A stretch of DNA of 64,000 nt. Origin: Aricia agestis (Eukaryota; Arthropoda; Insecta; Lepidoptera; Lycaenidae). The notes beneath the pieces are model-generated. The model was given only the letters and a program-made list of their open reading frames with translations, ran no database searches and was not told where the DNA came from. Shown here piece by piece: positions 34,768-45,345 of this stretch (its first letter is position 1; every line of letters starts with the position of its first letter). Position numbers and translations under genes: made by a program. The DNA lies in assembly GCF_905147365.1 (NCBI RefSeq), contig NC_056407.1, forward strand, positions 21,187,980 to 21,251,979, in the 5' to 3' direction.

Positions 34768-35079
34768 TTTTTAATGAAATAAGGGGGCAAATTAGCAAAC
34801 GGGTCACCTGATGGAAAGCAACTTCCGTCGCCCATGGACACTCGCAGCATCAGAAGAGCTGCAGGTGCGTTGCCGGCCTTTTAAGAGGGAATAGGATATT
34901 AGGGGAGGGTAGGGAAGGGAAGGGAAGGGAAGGGAATAGGGGAGGGTAGGGAAGGGAATAGTTTAGGGGATTGGGCCTCCGGTAAACTCACTCACTGCGG
35001 CGGCACTCTCTTTTCTGTGAGAACGTGGTATTTCTCCGGTCAAGCCGGCCCATTCGTGCCAAAGCATGGCTCTCCCACG
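34768..35079 (-). mobile_element. Chimeric SINE, nearly full-length
   Basis: On the minus strand it begins gtgggagagccatgctttg and ends ttatttcatt plus A-run. It lacks the ggcgtgaaacagcgct part of the head. Confidence 0.82.
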
Positions 35080-35819
35080 TATCTCTATTACAGTACATAG
35101 TTATTATAATATCCCAGTGAGGTTCGAGCATTCCATAACAAAGTAACTTATACTTAAGTTTTGATTAAGTTTGATTTTGTAAATTATTTGCATTAATTAA
35201 TATTAATAAATCAATTAATAAGGGAAGTTCTGAGTACATAAATTATCCTAAACAAACTTACCGTCCATTTCAATTATCCACCGATGCGTAAACACTACAG
35301 ATTGAATTATTCCACAATTGAAGGAAATAATCTTGTATTAGTCAATAAAGACGATATTGTCTACAAACAAAGATTTGATGCTTTATTAGTTTTCAATAAA
35401 AAGGAAAAATTAATACTTTATAAGCGACTGAGAAAAATTTCTCAATTCGACCGTATTTTTTTTTTGTTTGTTCGCGGATAACTTCGGTGTTTTCTAACCG
35501 ATTTTGATGATTCTTTTTTGTTGCAAAGAGAACATTTCAAAGGTGGTCCCACGATTAGGAATACTGTTCAAAGAATGTTTTTTTCGTTAAAAGTGTTATA
35601 TTTAAGGTCACTTCTCATTGCAACATGACGCGTCGATGCAATGCATACATAAGTCAATCAAGTTTGAAAAAGGCAGTCCAACACCACGAGTATTAATTCC
35701 GCTTATTCTAGTATACGAGTAGTATCTTCTCGTGAAGTAAATAAAGTCCAGTTTCAAATTGAGTCGCAACGTCAGATTGTAATAACTGACCCTAGGGTTA
35801 AATGATCAATGTTTGCTTT

Positions 35820-35935
35820 CCAGCAGGCTTAGCATGATAACATTAAAAATGGGAAAAATGGACATACTGACAGATTTTTGTGACAAAATGGCGGATTTCC
35901 TTTGTCTATTTGTCACCTTGCCTATTCATCCGTAG
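35820..35935 (-). repeat. Dispersed repeat, also at 53660-53755
   Basis: The phrases gacatactgacagattttt, gacaaaatggcggatttcc and aggcttagcatg recur inverted at 53660-53750 (ggaaatccgccattttgtcg, tctgtcagtatgtcg, atgctag). The family is unknown. Confidence 0.55.
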
Positions 35936-36335
35936 AAAGAAACTGTATACTATAACCGTAACCTACAGGAGTCCTAAATCATGCAGGCAAAGACGCCGAA
36001 CAAAGTAAGTATCAATGATATTATATGAATAAAAAGTGTATTATATTCATTTCAATTGAACATCGTTTGAGTGTGGACACACGTCAGCCTGACAGCGGAA
36101 TGACATGAATGATGGTGAGGTGAATTATTATTATCACCCATTGTACTCCAATCCGAGTTTCTATACATTTTCAAATGCTATCTACAAATAAAATAACTCA
36201 GGTTCGGGACTGCGTTTATGCGTGTATAAGTGACCGCAATGTTTTCATAAAGGCTGCGACCAGCACTGACAGTAAGCAAAAACTTTTGTTCGACGTTTAA
36301 AAACGTTTCTGTCAATATTCTGATGTGTGAAACTT

Positions 36336-36478
36336 TTTTTTATGAAATAAATAAAGGTGTGAGGATGGTATATTTTTCGCGTGCCGGGGCGATGGCGAAA
36401 AGTTGCCGGAGGTATGGAACTTGTATGATAGCCGTTTAATACCAGATATCATACAATTTTTTTCTGTTGCATTGTTGA
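36336..36478 (-). mobile_element. LINE 3'-ORF fragment
   Basis: On the minus strand this matches the first part of the fragment at 19622 (gtctggtattaaacggc-like start, ccatacctccggcaac, cgccatcgccccggcacgcg). It then ends prematurely in an A-run. A chimeric SINE lies immediately beside it. Confidence 0.7.
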
Positions 36479-36790
36479 TTTTTTTTATGAAATAAGGGGG
36501 CAAACGAGCAAACGGGTCACCTGATGGAAAGCAACTTCCGTCGCCCATGGACACTTTCAACATCAGAAGAGCTGCAGGTGCGTTGCCGGTTTTTTAAGGG
36601 GGAAAAGGGGAGGGTAAGGAAGGAAATAGGGTAGGGTAGGAAAGGGAATATGGTAGGGGATTGGGCCTCCGGTAAACTCACTCACTTGGCGAAGCACAGC
36701 GCAAGCGCTGTTTCACGCCGGTTTTCTGTGAGAACGTGGTATTTCTCCGGTCGAGCCAGCCCATTCGTGCCGAAGCATGGCTCTACCACA
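36479..36790 (-). mobile_element. Chimeric SINE, full-length
   Basis: It has the complete head (ggcacgaatgggctggctcg region), a shortened pyrimidine-rich middle, the LINE-like tail and the A-run. It sits back to back with the LINE fragment at 36336-36478. Confidence 0.85.
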
Positions 36791-36931
36791 AATACATATA
36801 ATGTCGGATTATTTACTGTATGTGCTAGCAGCGCCTTCTGCACCGACCATTGCGTAATATTTCTCATTATTTTGTTACTTAAATGTACGAACTTAAATGT
36901 AGGTACTATAATTAATAATAATAATAATATA

Positions 36932-37112
36932 ATATCTATGGACGCTTCACACCACGTCAGTCTGGCCCTTGGACTTGTATTACAGGTACCAGACAACGGA
37001 AATATATTTAATACTTTTATACTAGACATATATTTAAGATTTTTATTATATTATGATACACATATTATTTAATACACATCCAAGACCCAGGAACTTTGAA
37101 AACTTTTTTTTT
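36932..37112 (-). mobile_element. tRNA-derived SINE (family 1), headless
   Basis: It carries the body of the family at 8429-8692 (atctatggacgcttcacacc, caggtaccagacaacgg, catccaagacccagg). It stops before the tRNA-like head. Confidence 0.8.
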
Positions 37113-37597
37113 GTCAACAACAAGGGGCACATACGCACCCTACAGTATTATGACTTTGTTAATTTTGTTACAGCTTGTATACTAGTAGCTTATATAACTA
37201 GTTTATTGACCAGATCTTTGAATCAAAACTTTATCAAATCTTGACGAAATCTTAATTAATAAGGTCACGATGAAAGTAATAACTTTCGAGATCAATGTCC
37301 ATATAAGTTTTCATCTTAGGATGATAAAGATATAAATTAATTGAAAGGGCTTAGTAGAAGTTGAGAGGCTTAAGTGTCTAAGTCCATTTGAAAGACCCTA
37401 ATAACTCTTTGAACTTCACAAACGTAGGACCTTATGGTTAGTATCAATTTAATCTAGATTAAACCCTGAAACGGTCAGACAATTCAATGGACACTAACAG
37501 TTACTGCACTCATTACTGAACAGTTACAAATGAAAGTTTTGTTAAAACGATCCTTTGCCTCGTGACTCAAAATTGTGAAATAAGCCATTATTAACTT

Positions 37598-37833
37598 GAC
37601 GACCTCTGAGGCTCAGTTGGTGAACGAGTTGGTAGCTCAAGCCGAGGGTCGCGGGTTCGAATCCCGCCGACGGAACAAAAGTTTTCAATGTTCCTGGGTC
37701 TTGGATGTGAATTAAATATATTATGTATGATATAAAAGTCTTAAATATATTTCCTTTGTCTGGTACCCGTAACACAAGTCCTTCAGGTACTTACCACGGG
37801 ACCAGACTGACGTGGTGTGAAGCGTCCATAGAT
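37598..37833 (+). mobile_element. tRNA-derived SINE (family 1), complete
   Basis: The head gacgacctctgaggctcag holds the A-box region, and cgcgggttcgaatcccgcc at 37650-37668 holds a perfect B box. The body ends gaagcgtccatagatg. It is oriented opposite to the headless copy 485 bases upstream. Confidence 0.88.
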
Positions 37834-37879
37834 GAAAAAGAATTAAGTGAAAGCTGCTTCACATCCCCATCAAATCCAT

Positions 37880-38168
37880 ACTAATATTGTAAATGCGAAG
37901 TGTCACTTTGTGTTTGTCTATCAGTCTATTTGTCTGTTACCTCTTCATGCCCCAACCGCTGAACCGATTTTGCTAAAATTTTGTATGGAGATACTTTGAG
38001 TCTGGGGAAAGGACATAATATGATACTTTTCATCCAGGAATAATGAACGGCTCCCGCTCGATAAACGAATTTTGGCGCATCGGATTTGCAGGCGTCATGT
38101 AGTAAAAATATAATATTATTTTGCCTTGAAGAGGTAACAGACAACACACTTTCGCATTTATAATATTA
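37880..38168. mobile_element. Helitron-like fragment with mirrored ends
   Basis: The left end actaatattgtaaatgcg and the right end gcatttataatattagt mirror each other, and both flank family phrases (gaaccgattttgctaaaat, ggggaaaggacata). Two opposed copies, or one rearranged copy, are present. Confidence 0.5.
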
Positions 38169-38550
38169 GTGTTTATTAGAAAATATTTAAATTAAACCTC
38201 CAAGAATTACTATTCATTTAAATAGCACAGGTTCCCTAGATCAATTTACTTCATTACTATCAACTTAATTTTTCATGAGTAGTCAACCAAGTTTTGTTGA
38301 TTACTCATTACAGAACCCTAACACGAAACCCCAACGAGCGGATTTTTCGTATATTGATAGGTTTATAGTTATATCATTTTAGACTAACATATTGTCCTAC
38401 AAATGGAACAATCCATATTTTAGGACCATCAAATCAAAATATTTAATCCTTTCTATCTCTGTTAGCTACCACTTTCGAGGATTTTCGCAGAGGAAATAAT
38501 TGTCATTCGTCTTATCACAATTAAACTACTCACGAAAAATTTGATTTATA

Positions 38551-39340
38551 ATAATCACTTATAATACCACAAGAGCTTCAAAATTATCGGGTATTTCCCG
38601 ATAGGTTCGTTGCAAACAAATGAAGGAGTCAAGTTTTTCAGGTTAAAAAATCACGAGCGCGAAGCGCGAGTTATATTTCCTGAAAAACTTGACGACTTTA
38701 TTTGTTTGCAGGGAACCTTGAGGGAAATGCCAGATAATTTTGAAGCTCGTGTGGTATTCGGGGGATTATTTTTCCGTCCCAAATGTCGGCCAATAGAATT
38801 AGAATTTGTTTTTTATATATAGCAACTACCAGAGAAAATTTTTAAAAAAATATCAGTATAATACCATGTAGGTTGTACCACGTGACGTCGAATGGTGCAA
38901 TTCTATTGGTCGATATTTGGGTCGGAAAAATAATCACTTATAATACCACAAGAGCTTCAAAATTATCGGATATTTCCCGATAGGTTCGTTGCAAACAAAT
39001 GAAGGATTCAAGTTTTTCAGGTTAAAAAATATTATATAGATATTTCCTGAAAAACTTGACGACTTTATTTGTTTGCAGGGAACCTTGAGGGAAATGCCAG
39101 ATAATTTTGAAGCTCGTGTGGTATTCGGGGGATTATTTTTCCGTCCCAAATGTCGGCCAATATAATTGCACCATGAGACACAATTGAATTCAACCTGTCA
39201 GTTGGACGTTTTTGTCTTTTATATAATATAGCAACTACCAGAGAAAATTTTCAAAAAATTATCAGTATAATACCATGTAGGTTGTACCACGTGACGTCGA
39301 ATGGTGCAATTCTATTGGTCGATATTTGGGTCGGAAAAAT
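38551..39340. mobile_element. Tandemly duplicated foldback element
   Basis: The marker taatcactta recurs at 38552 and 38931, giving a first unit of 379 bases and a second of about 409. Each unit is itself a foldback: ccacaagagcttcaaaatta and caagtttttcagg on the left are mirrored by cctgaaaaacttg and taattttgaagctcgtgtgg on the right. The second unit keeps a block (gagacacaattgaattcaac onward) missing from the first. The first has a gcgcgaagcgcg core where the second has AT-rich sequence. Confidence 0.85.
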
Positions 39341-39344
39341 AATC

Positions 39345-40205
39345 AAATTAATTTAATCGTCGGGTAACGGGTTGTCCTTATCTTTTCAGAAAAACATCGT
39401 TGCATTGACAAACATTACTCGCCAAAACGCAAAAAAATTATGTTTTGGGAACATAAATATTGCAAAAACATACATTAACATACAATACGATTTACGTTAA
39501 TAATATGTTTCAGGTTTCTATATAAAAGGCATAAACAAATAAGCGTCTAAATAGGAGCTAAGGAGAACTTAAAAAAGCAAGAAATCACGATGAACACAAA
39601 TTTAAGCTATTTTCTTTGGGCCTATCTTTATCTTAAAACATTATAGTAGTATATAAGCATAACAAACTGAAAAAAACTGTCTACATTATTATAACTTAAC
39701 ATGCAATTCTGTCTACTCTGATGCAACTCAGAACTTTATTATTTTCAATCAAAATTTTTCAAAACAATGAGTTTGAAAATGGAACACATGTGTCGATTTC
39801 AAGAACTTTAGAGGAGATATTTTATCAGTTATCGCAGATTCTGAATTCTCATCTACAAAGAAAATTCAAAGAAAGAATTTTTCTCTGCAGGGAAAAGAAA
39901 ATATTTCCTGCATCTACAGTCCAAACAATATACTTATATTATTATTCCGCAGCTTAGTTATGTTTCTAAGAATTATTGTTAGGTATAACCACAGATGGTA
40001 TAACATTGATAAATTAAAAGTACAATATTAAAATTATTATTTATAATATTATCTTATAGCTTTAAACGAGCGATTTTTGTATATACGAGTATAATATATA
40101 TAATTGGAATCTCGGAATCGGCTCCAACGATTCTCATGAAATTTAGTATATAGGGGGTTTCGGGGGCGATAAATCGATCTAGCTAGGAATCATTTTTATA
40201 GAAAA
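39345..40205. other. AT-rich sequence, nothing identified
   Basis: No gene or element is supported. The short frame at 39721 has no recognisable domain. Confidence 0.35.
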
Positions 40206-40840
40206 CTAGCTGTTGCCCGCGACTTCATCCGCGTGGACTTCAGTTTATAGCGCGCGATGTCAACAAAATTGGTGTCAAAATCTTTTATAAAAAAAACCCT
40301 GGTACCCCTTAAATCAAAACAGCTGTGCAGTGTGCACATAATATTTCATTTTTTAAAATTAAACTTTATATTTTATGCCAAATTTTAAAGCTTATTTAGC
40401 CCCCCAATTACACAACTTTACCCATAAGCTATTTATCATTGATAGGTTTAAGGTTACGTCACTGTTTAATATAATATAAAGTACTGACTTATTAAATAAT
40501 AACTTAAAATAGAAATAACAATCGAAAAAATCGAAACTTAAATGTATGATGATACCACCTCTTATAGAAATATGTTGGGCAAGCGTTAACGCGATGTAAG
40601 AGACGCACGGCGCCATCTAGTATGAATTTTTGGAACTAACTTAATTTGAACAAATTTTCGTATTTTCACCCCCTTACAACCCTTTTTTCCAATAAAAAAA
40701 AGCCTATGTCCTTTCTCAGGCTTTAGACGATCTGTATACAAAATTTCATTACAATCGGTTCGGTAGTTTTGGCGTGAAAGCGAGACAGACAGACAGACAG
40801 ACAGACAGAGATACTTTCGCATTTATAATATTAGTATAGA
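40206..40840 (+). mobile_element. Helitron-like (Lep1-type), near full-length
   Basis: It begins ctagctgttgcccgcgact and tcatccgcgtggacttcag, and ends gcatttataatattagtat. The 3' part has a (GACA)n run at 40784-40810 and tttcattacaatcggttcgg. The terminal words are those of Lep1/Helitron-type non-autonomous repeats of Lepidoptera. There is no Rep/helicase ORF. Confidence 0.75.
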
Positions 40841-41769
40841 TGTCATTTTATTCGTGTTTTGAATAGCTAGTGTACTTTATACGCAAACGTGTCATCGATG
40901 TTTTAAATTTAATTCTTGAATAACATTCATGTTCCTTTAACAATTTATAAGACGCCTATTGCCTGCTACTACTGGGTTGGAAAACAGCTAGCGAAGAATA
41001 ATAAACTATTCAGCTCTGAATCAAGAGCCTGAAAGATAAATATTTTCTAAAAGTAATAGTAATAAGTAATGCCAATTTTCCAGATGCTACCTAATACTTT
41101 TAGAACAGTGTAAGATAGAAAACTTTATTTTACATCCCTAACTTAAAATTCGAGATGTTGCAGTCGTGAAAATACTCGTATCTACATCAAACATTGAACG
41201 CTACAATATTTTGTATAGGTATTTCAAGTAAAATATTATTGATGAAAATTTTATGGTATTCACAAATTACGATTATTTGAAGAAAATATGTGGGTGTCAA
41301 TGGTGTCATTTACAAGTTTAGGGACGCTGTATGAAACTGTTTATTCAATGAATCTTTAGTTTTTAACCTTTTGTAAGATTCTTTATCGTCATTATCCATA
41401 CAAGTTGACAAACAATGATAATAAGAATATCTCGAACAATAATTTAACTAAAAATAATGTGTTTTGTTAAGGGTATTTCATTACTTATTGGTTTCTTGTG
41501 AAAAATATATCTTGACGAATCCGTAAAAGAGCTACGCTTTTTAAATAAATTGACGCTATCACTTACTGGAGACAGCGCTGATCGTTTCCAAGTCTATCAG
41601 AGTAAAAGGGCAACGACGTGCGAAGGAACTGCGTAATACAGTACGCCTACGTACACAAGCTATTTTCCCAATAGGCGTATTTACGACGGGTGTACACGCC
41701 CTAGTTTTCGGGCTCACTGAGTTTACTGGGTTTTAAGACTTGGTTTCACTGGCATCTCGGAAGCTTAAT

Positions 41770-41873
41770 TTAAGATTTAAATTGCGTGAGACGTCTTGTG
41801 AATCTGTCAAATCCATATTTTAGAAATGCATCTACGCGTCACGTTGCGGTCTGAATCAACCCTTACAAGTTGC
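41770..41873 (-). mobile_element. Half MITE (family of 16275)
   Basis: gcgtgagacgtcttgtgaat, gaaatgc and gttgcggtctgaatcaaccc match the right half of the element at 16275-16436. The left half is missing. Confidence 0.6.
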
Positions 41874-41899
41874 CGTGGGGAAAGTGTGGTTTAAAATAT

Positions 41900-42188
41900 A
41901 ATCGGTCAAATGCGAGTCGGACTCGCGCTCGGTTCCGTACCGTTATAGAGCAAAAATAGGCCAAAAATTGTGTTTATTGTATGGGAACTTCCCTTTAATA
42001 ATAATTTTAATTTTGTTTTTAGTAATTGTTGATAAAGCGGCAACACAAATACACAATCTGTGAAAATTTCAGAAGTCTAGCTATAGCGGTTCTTGAGATA
42101 CAGCCTAGAGACAGACAGATAGACGGACAGACATCGAAGTCTTAGTAATACGGTCCCTTTTTTACCCTTTGGGTACGGAACCCTAAAA
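41900..42188 (+). mobile_element. Interspersed repeat, second copy (see 10060)
   Basis: It has the same order of landmarks as 10060-10345: gtgcgagtcggactcgcg, ggttccgtacc, ctgtgaaaatttcagaagtc, a gacagac run, and gggtacggaaccct. Confidence 0.75.
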
Positions 42189-42189
42189 A

Positions 42190-43290
42190 TAGACCGACGA
42201 TTGTAGTCCTGGCAAGATAATAATATTATTATTTGCTTTATTTTAGGTTAATTTTATCTTATTCTTATTATAATTATTAGTATTACATGTATTATTATTT
42301 TATTTTTAATTTAATGTAATTTTGCATGACTGTATTTCAATGAATTTAGGTTATTTAAATTTGATTTGATTTAATTTAATATAGTTAGCTTAATTTAGTT
42401 TAATATTTTCATTTTTTTTATTATCTTTATACTTAGCCGATTTTAATAGCAAGATGTAATAGCCTCTAATTAAAAGTGCAATAACCGTGATTCAATATTT
42501 AATCCATGTTTATATTATATATGTATGATTGTAACTTTTGTTGGCTGTTCATAGCAAATAAATAAATAAATAGTAAATAAATAAATTAGTGTTGACAATA
42601 ATATAAAGTACATCCTCAAAGATTCCGATATTAAGTTATACTCTGAACGGACTGTTCAGTATGTTTAGTATGTTTGGATTTTTACTTATTATTGAAATAA
42701 TATGCTTTTGTAGCTTAGTCCGAATGACTTAAAGATAGTAAAATTGATTATTAAGATAAAGTTATCTTACGTGTCTACATCTGTTACGAGGGCAAAAGAG
42801 AAAGTTCTCATTTTCCCTCGTAGTGCTAAAATTAATAAACTACTGCCAACATTCTCCAATGCTTCTTTTTATATTTTTTTTATTCAATGAACTATAAAGA
42901 AAATACAATCATAAACTTAATATTATACAGTGTAACATAAACCATTACTGGTGCTGATAATAGTTTACATGTACTCTTTCTTAGCATTTTTGCAGCCAAT
43001 GGCTGGTTCGTCAAATGCAAGTTCTCATTATGTGAAAGCTGATACGAGAAGCTTACCAAAAGTTCGAAATGTAATCTTGGTCGAATTTATTGCTAATTTA
43101 ACGCCATTGAAGGTCAAACAAAGGTTAAACGTATTTGTTCAAAAATATAAGTAACTAATGGTTATTTTTTTCGTTTATATACAGGAAAACGGTCACTGAC
43201 CTTATTCCTCGAAATGTTTTTGTAATGAGCAAAATTAAAAAAAAATGGACAATCCCCATTTCGAGTATCCAAAACCCGCGGGAAACAATA
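42190..43290. other. AT-rich sequence; one odd coding-like stretch
   Basis: At 43001-43154 an open stretch after atttttgcag encodes GSSNASSHYVKADTRSLPK and on to a stop. I recall similar wording in uncharacterised insect repeat-derived proteins but cannot name a family. Nothing else is seen. Confidence 0.25.
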
Positions 43291-43294
43291 TTAT

Positions 43295-43560
43295 AGAATA
43301 GAATAGAATAGAATAAACGTTTATTTGCAGCTAAAACTATAGAAATACATAAATTATAAATTAAAGAAATAAAAATAAAAAATATAAAATCGTTGAATTA
43401 TTATCATAAAAATATTGAGTATATTAGCCGCAAATTGGACCAAGCTCGGCAGTGTTGGCCCACCCAGCAGGTAACCAACGCCGGTCTTCCGCTTGACCCA
43501 TTCCGTGACCTCACAGCCGTTCCAACCTTTTAGTGACACAAGTCTTAAATATTATTATGA
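43295..43560 (-). mobile_element. LINE 3' end relic with (ATAGA)n
   Basis: A short array of tagaa units (43293-43317) is followed by aacgtttatttgcagc and, further on, ggaccaagctcggcagtg and ccgtgacctcacagccg. Read on the minus strand this looks like a LINE 3' end with a pentanucleotide tail. Confidence 0.45.
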
Positions 43561-43779
43561 ATAACTCAAATCACTATTTAAAAACAATAATATACAATCA
43601 ACTTTAAGTAAACATATTTCACCAATCATATTCTCTTATCTAGTGCATAATATTTGTACTGGCACAGCCTATATAATAGTGCTATTAGCACCTATATCAC
43701 AATTGGAATAGGCCGAGCATTATTCACCAAGCCCGGTAATGTGCCAAACTATGATCTACACCTCTCTTTCAGATAATAT

Positions 43780-44381
43780 TGTTACGGTACATGGTATACG
43801 GACACGTAGTGCCATCTGGCGACAAACCAGCGAAACTTACCGAGGGAACACAAGCAACATAAATCCCCTACTTAATACTAGATGGCGTGAGGTGCGCTAG
43901 TACATACTCGAATAGACTGTGCTCGAACCATCTAGAAAAGTCCAACATTTGTTTACGTGTTTACCGGTTTATTTTGTTTACGTGTTTACGTGTTTAGTTG
44001 TTTATGTTTATTGTGGTACATGCTCGAGCCTCTTAGAAAGTTCCCGCACTTGTTTACTTTTTTACGTGTATCGGGAACTTTCTGGGATTCGTCTCGCCAT
44101 ATAAAAAGCCGCAGGTAAACGGCCCGGATAGTTCAGTTCGGTTCGAGCGATCATCAAGGCGATTTCGGAGTGATAACAGTGAGTGAACCAGTGAAACCTT
44201 CGACTTGGCTACGACAGGACAGTGATAGTGCTTAGTGATTGGACCTAGTGATTAGTGTTTGGACTTAGTGCTAAGTGTTGTGACCTAGTGTGTGCTTGTG
44301 TGACCTAGACTTAGTGAATAAAGTCTTCAAGAGAGTCAGCAGGTCTTTCTCTCCAAATCCTTCGAACCCTAGCACGTAACA
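43780..44381 (+). repeat. Ty3/Gypsy long terminal repeat
   Basis: The 602-bp LTR starts TGTTACG and ends CGTAACA, a perfect 7-base inverted pair. A TATA box (atataaaaag) is at about 44099-44108, with an arthropod-type initiator word (ttcagtt) about 25 bases later. AATAAA is at 44317-44322. A degenerate gacctagtg/cttagtg minisatellite fills 44215-44315. Only this one LTR is present, so no flanking duplication can be scored. Confidence 0.85.
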
Positions 44382-44383
44382 AC

Positions 44384-44402
44384 TGGTGTCAGAAGTGGGA
44401 TT
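44384..44402 (+). other. Primer-binding site, tRNA-Leu type
   Basis: tggtgtcagaagtgggatt lies two bases after the LTR. It is complementary to a tRNA-Leu 3' end with CCA (T-arm ...CCCACTTCTGACA). Confidence 0.8.
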
Positions 44403-44489
44403 TGGAGATGCCATTGACTCCGAGAGAGGACTTCAAGGGGAGTGTCAGGACAAGGGCGCAGTGAGCTGCTGCCATTGACTCCGAGAGAG

Positions 44490-44720
44490 GAGTTGCGGAG
44501 GCCACACCCACTGGGGACCAAGCTCCGCCCACTGAGGGACAGGCCCCACTCACTGGTCCTGCCCACCTGGCTCCGCCCACTGACCACGCCCACCAGGCTC
44601 CGCCCACTTTGGGTGAAGCCACGCCCACCGGGACACACCCACTGGCCACGCCCCTCAGGCTCCGCCCACTTTGGGCGTGACCACGCCCACTCAGGCCACG
44701 CCCACTGGCCCCGCCGACGC
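44490..44720 (+). repeat. GC-rich CCACGCCCACT minisatellite
   Basis: About 15 loose copies of ccacgcccact, gctccgcccact and ctttggg words are packed into 230 bases of about 70% GC, in a genome region near one-third GC. It sits between the primer site and the integrase remnant, where gag would be expected. A direct repeat of gccattgactccgagagag at 44411 and 44471 precedes it. Long open frames on both strands come from the repeat and are probably not genes. Confidence 0.8.
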
Positions 44721-44729
44721 ACTCTCACG

Positions 44730-45345
44730 AAGGCCGTGTTCAGAAGACTGCAACATTATGTTAAGCAGGAATCTAACGAAGTGACATTAAAGTTAACGAA
44801 AGCAAGTCCTTTGGGTCCATGGGAGAATGATGCTATGAGGGAAGCTCAAAAAAGAGATGACCTTTGGCACATCATCACATGGAGGAAACGGGGTGATGTA
44901 CAGACTGGTTAGTCTGGAATGAGGTTGCACCCACTGGCGCTGTCACTAAGGCGTACTGGGCGCAATGGGACAGTCTGATACTTCAAAACGGAATACTCTA
45001 CCGGAAATGGGAGAAGACTAACGGCAGAGAGTTCCATCTTCAGATAGTTATCCCAAGAACGAGGGTACCAGATGTTCTCCGTAAAATACACGATGGCGTA
45101 TCAGGAGGTCATCTAGGTATCAAGAGGACGTTAACAAATGTTGCATTGTCAAGATGATGTACAGGATTGGTGCCGCAAATGCACTACTTGCGCTGCAGTG
45201 AAGGGACCACAGACGTGCACAGCCGTGGGAACCTGCGGTTGTATAACGTTGACGCACCGTGGGAACGAAGTGCAGTTGACGTAGCTGGGCCATTTCCCGT
45301 GACGGAATCGGGGAACAAGTATTTTATGGTATTCAAATATCTCAT
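44730..45345 (+). pseudogene. Gypsy pol remnant: RNase H end and integrase
   Basis: Frame pieces read ASPLGPWENDAMREAQKRDD (pre-integrase linker), then TKAYWAQWDSLILQNGILYR, and KIHDGVSGGHLGIKRTLTN with the two histidines of the integrase zinc-binding domain. In another frame, WCRKCTTCAAVKGPQT gives the matching cysteine pair. The core start, APWERSAVDVAGPFPVTESG, is in a third frame. Protease, reverse transcriptase and the rest of integrase are absent. Frameshifts (one near 44912, others near 45150-45240) and stops show it is dead. No 3' LTR follows. Confidence 0.85.

Noticed and set aside
37598..37672. Possible tRNA gene
   Set aside because: The same head and body recur at 8429 as a SINE; no acceptor stem.
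44369..44728. Long overlapping frames on both strands, rich in Trp/Gly or Pro/Arg
   Set aside because: They arise from the GC-rich repeat, where stops are rare. The plus frame at 44442 begins with GTG and joins the repeat to pol remnant by chance.
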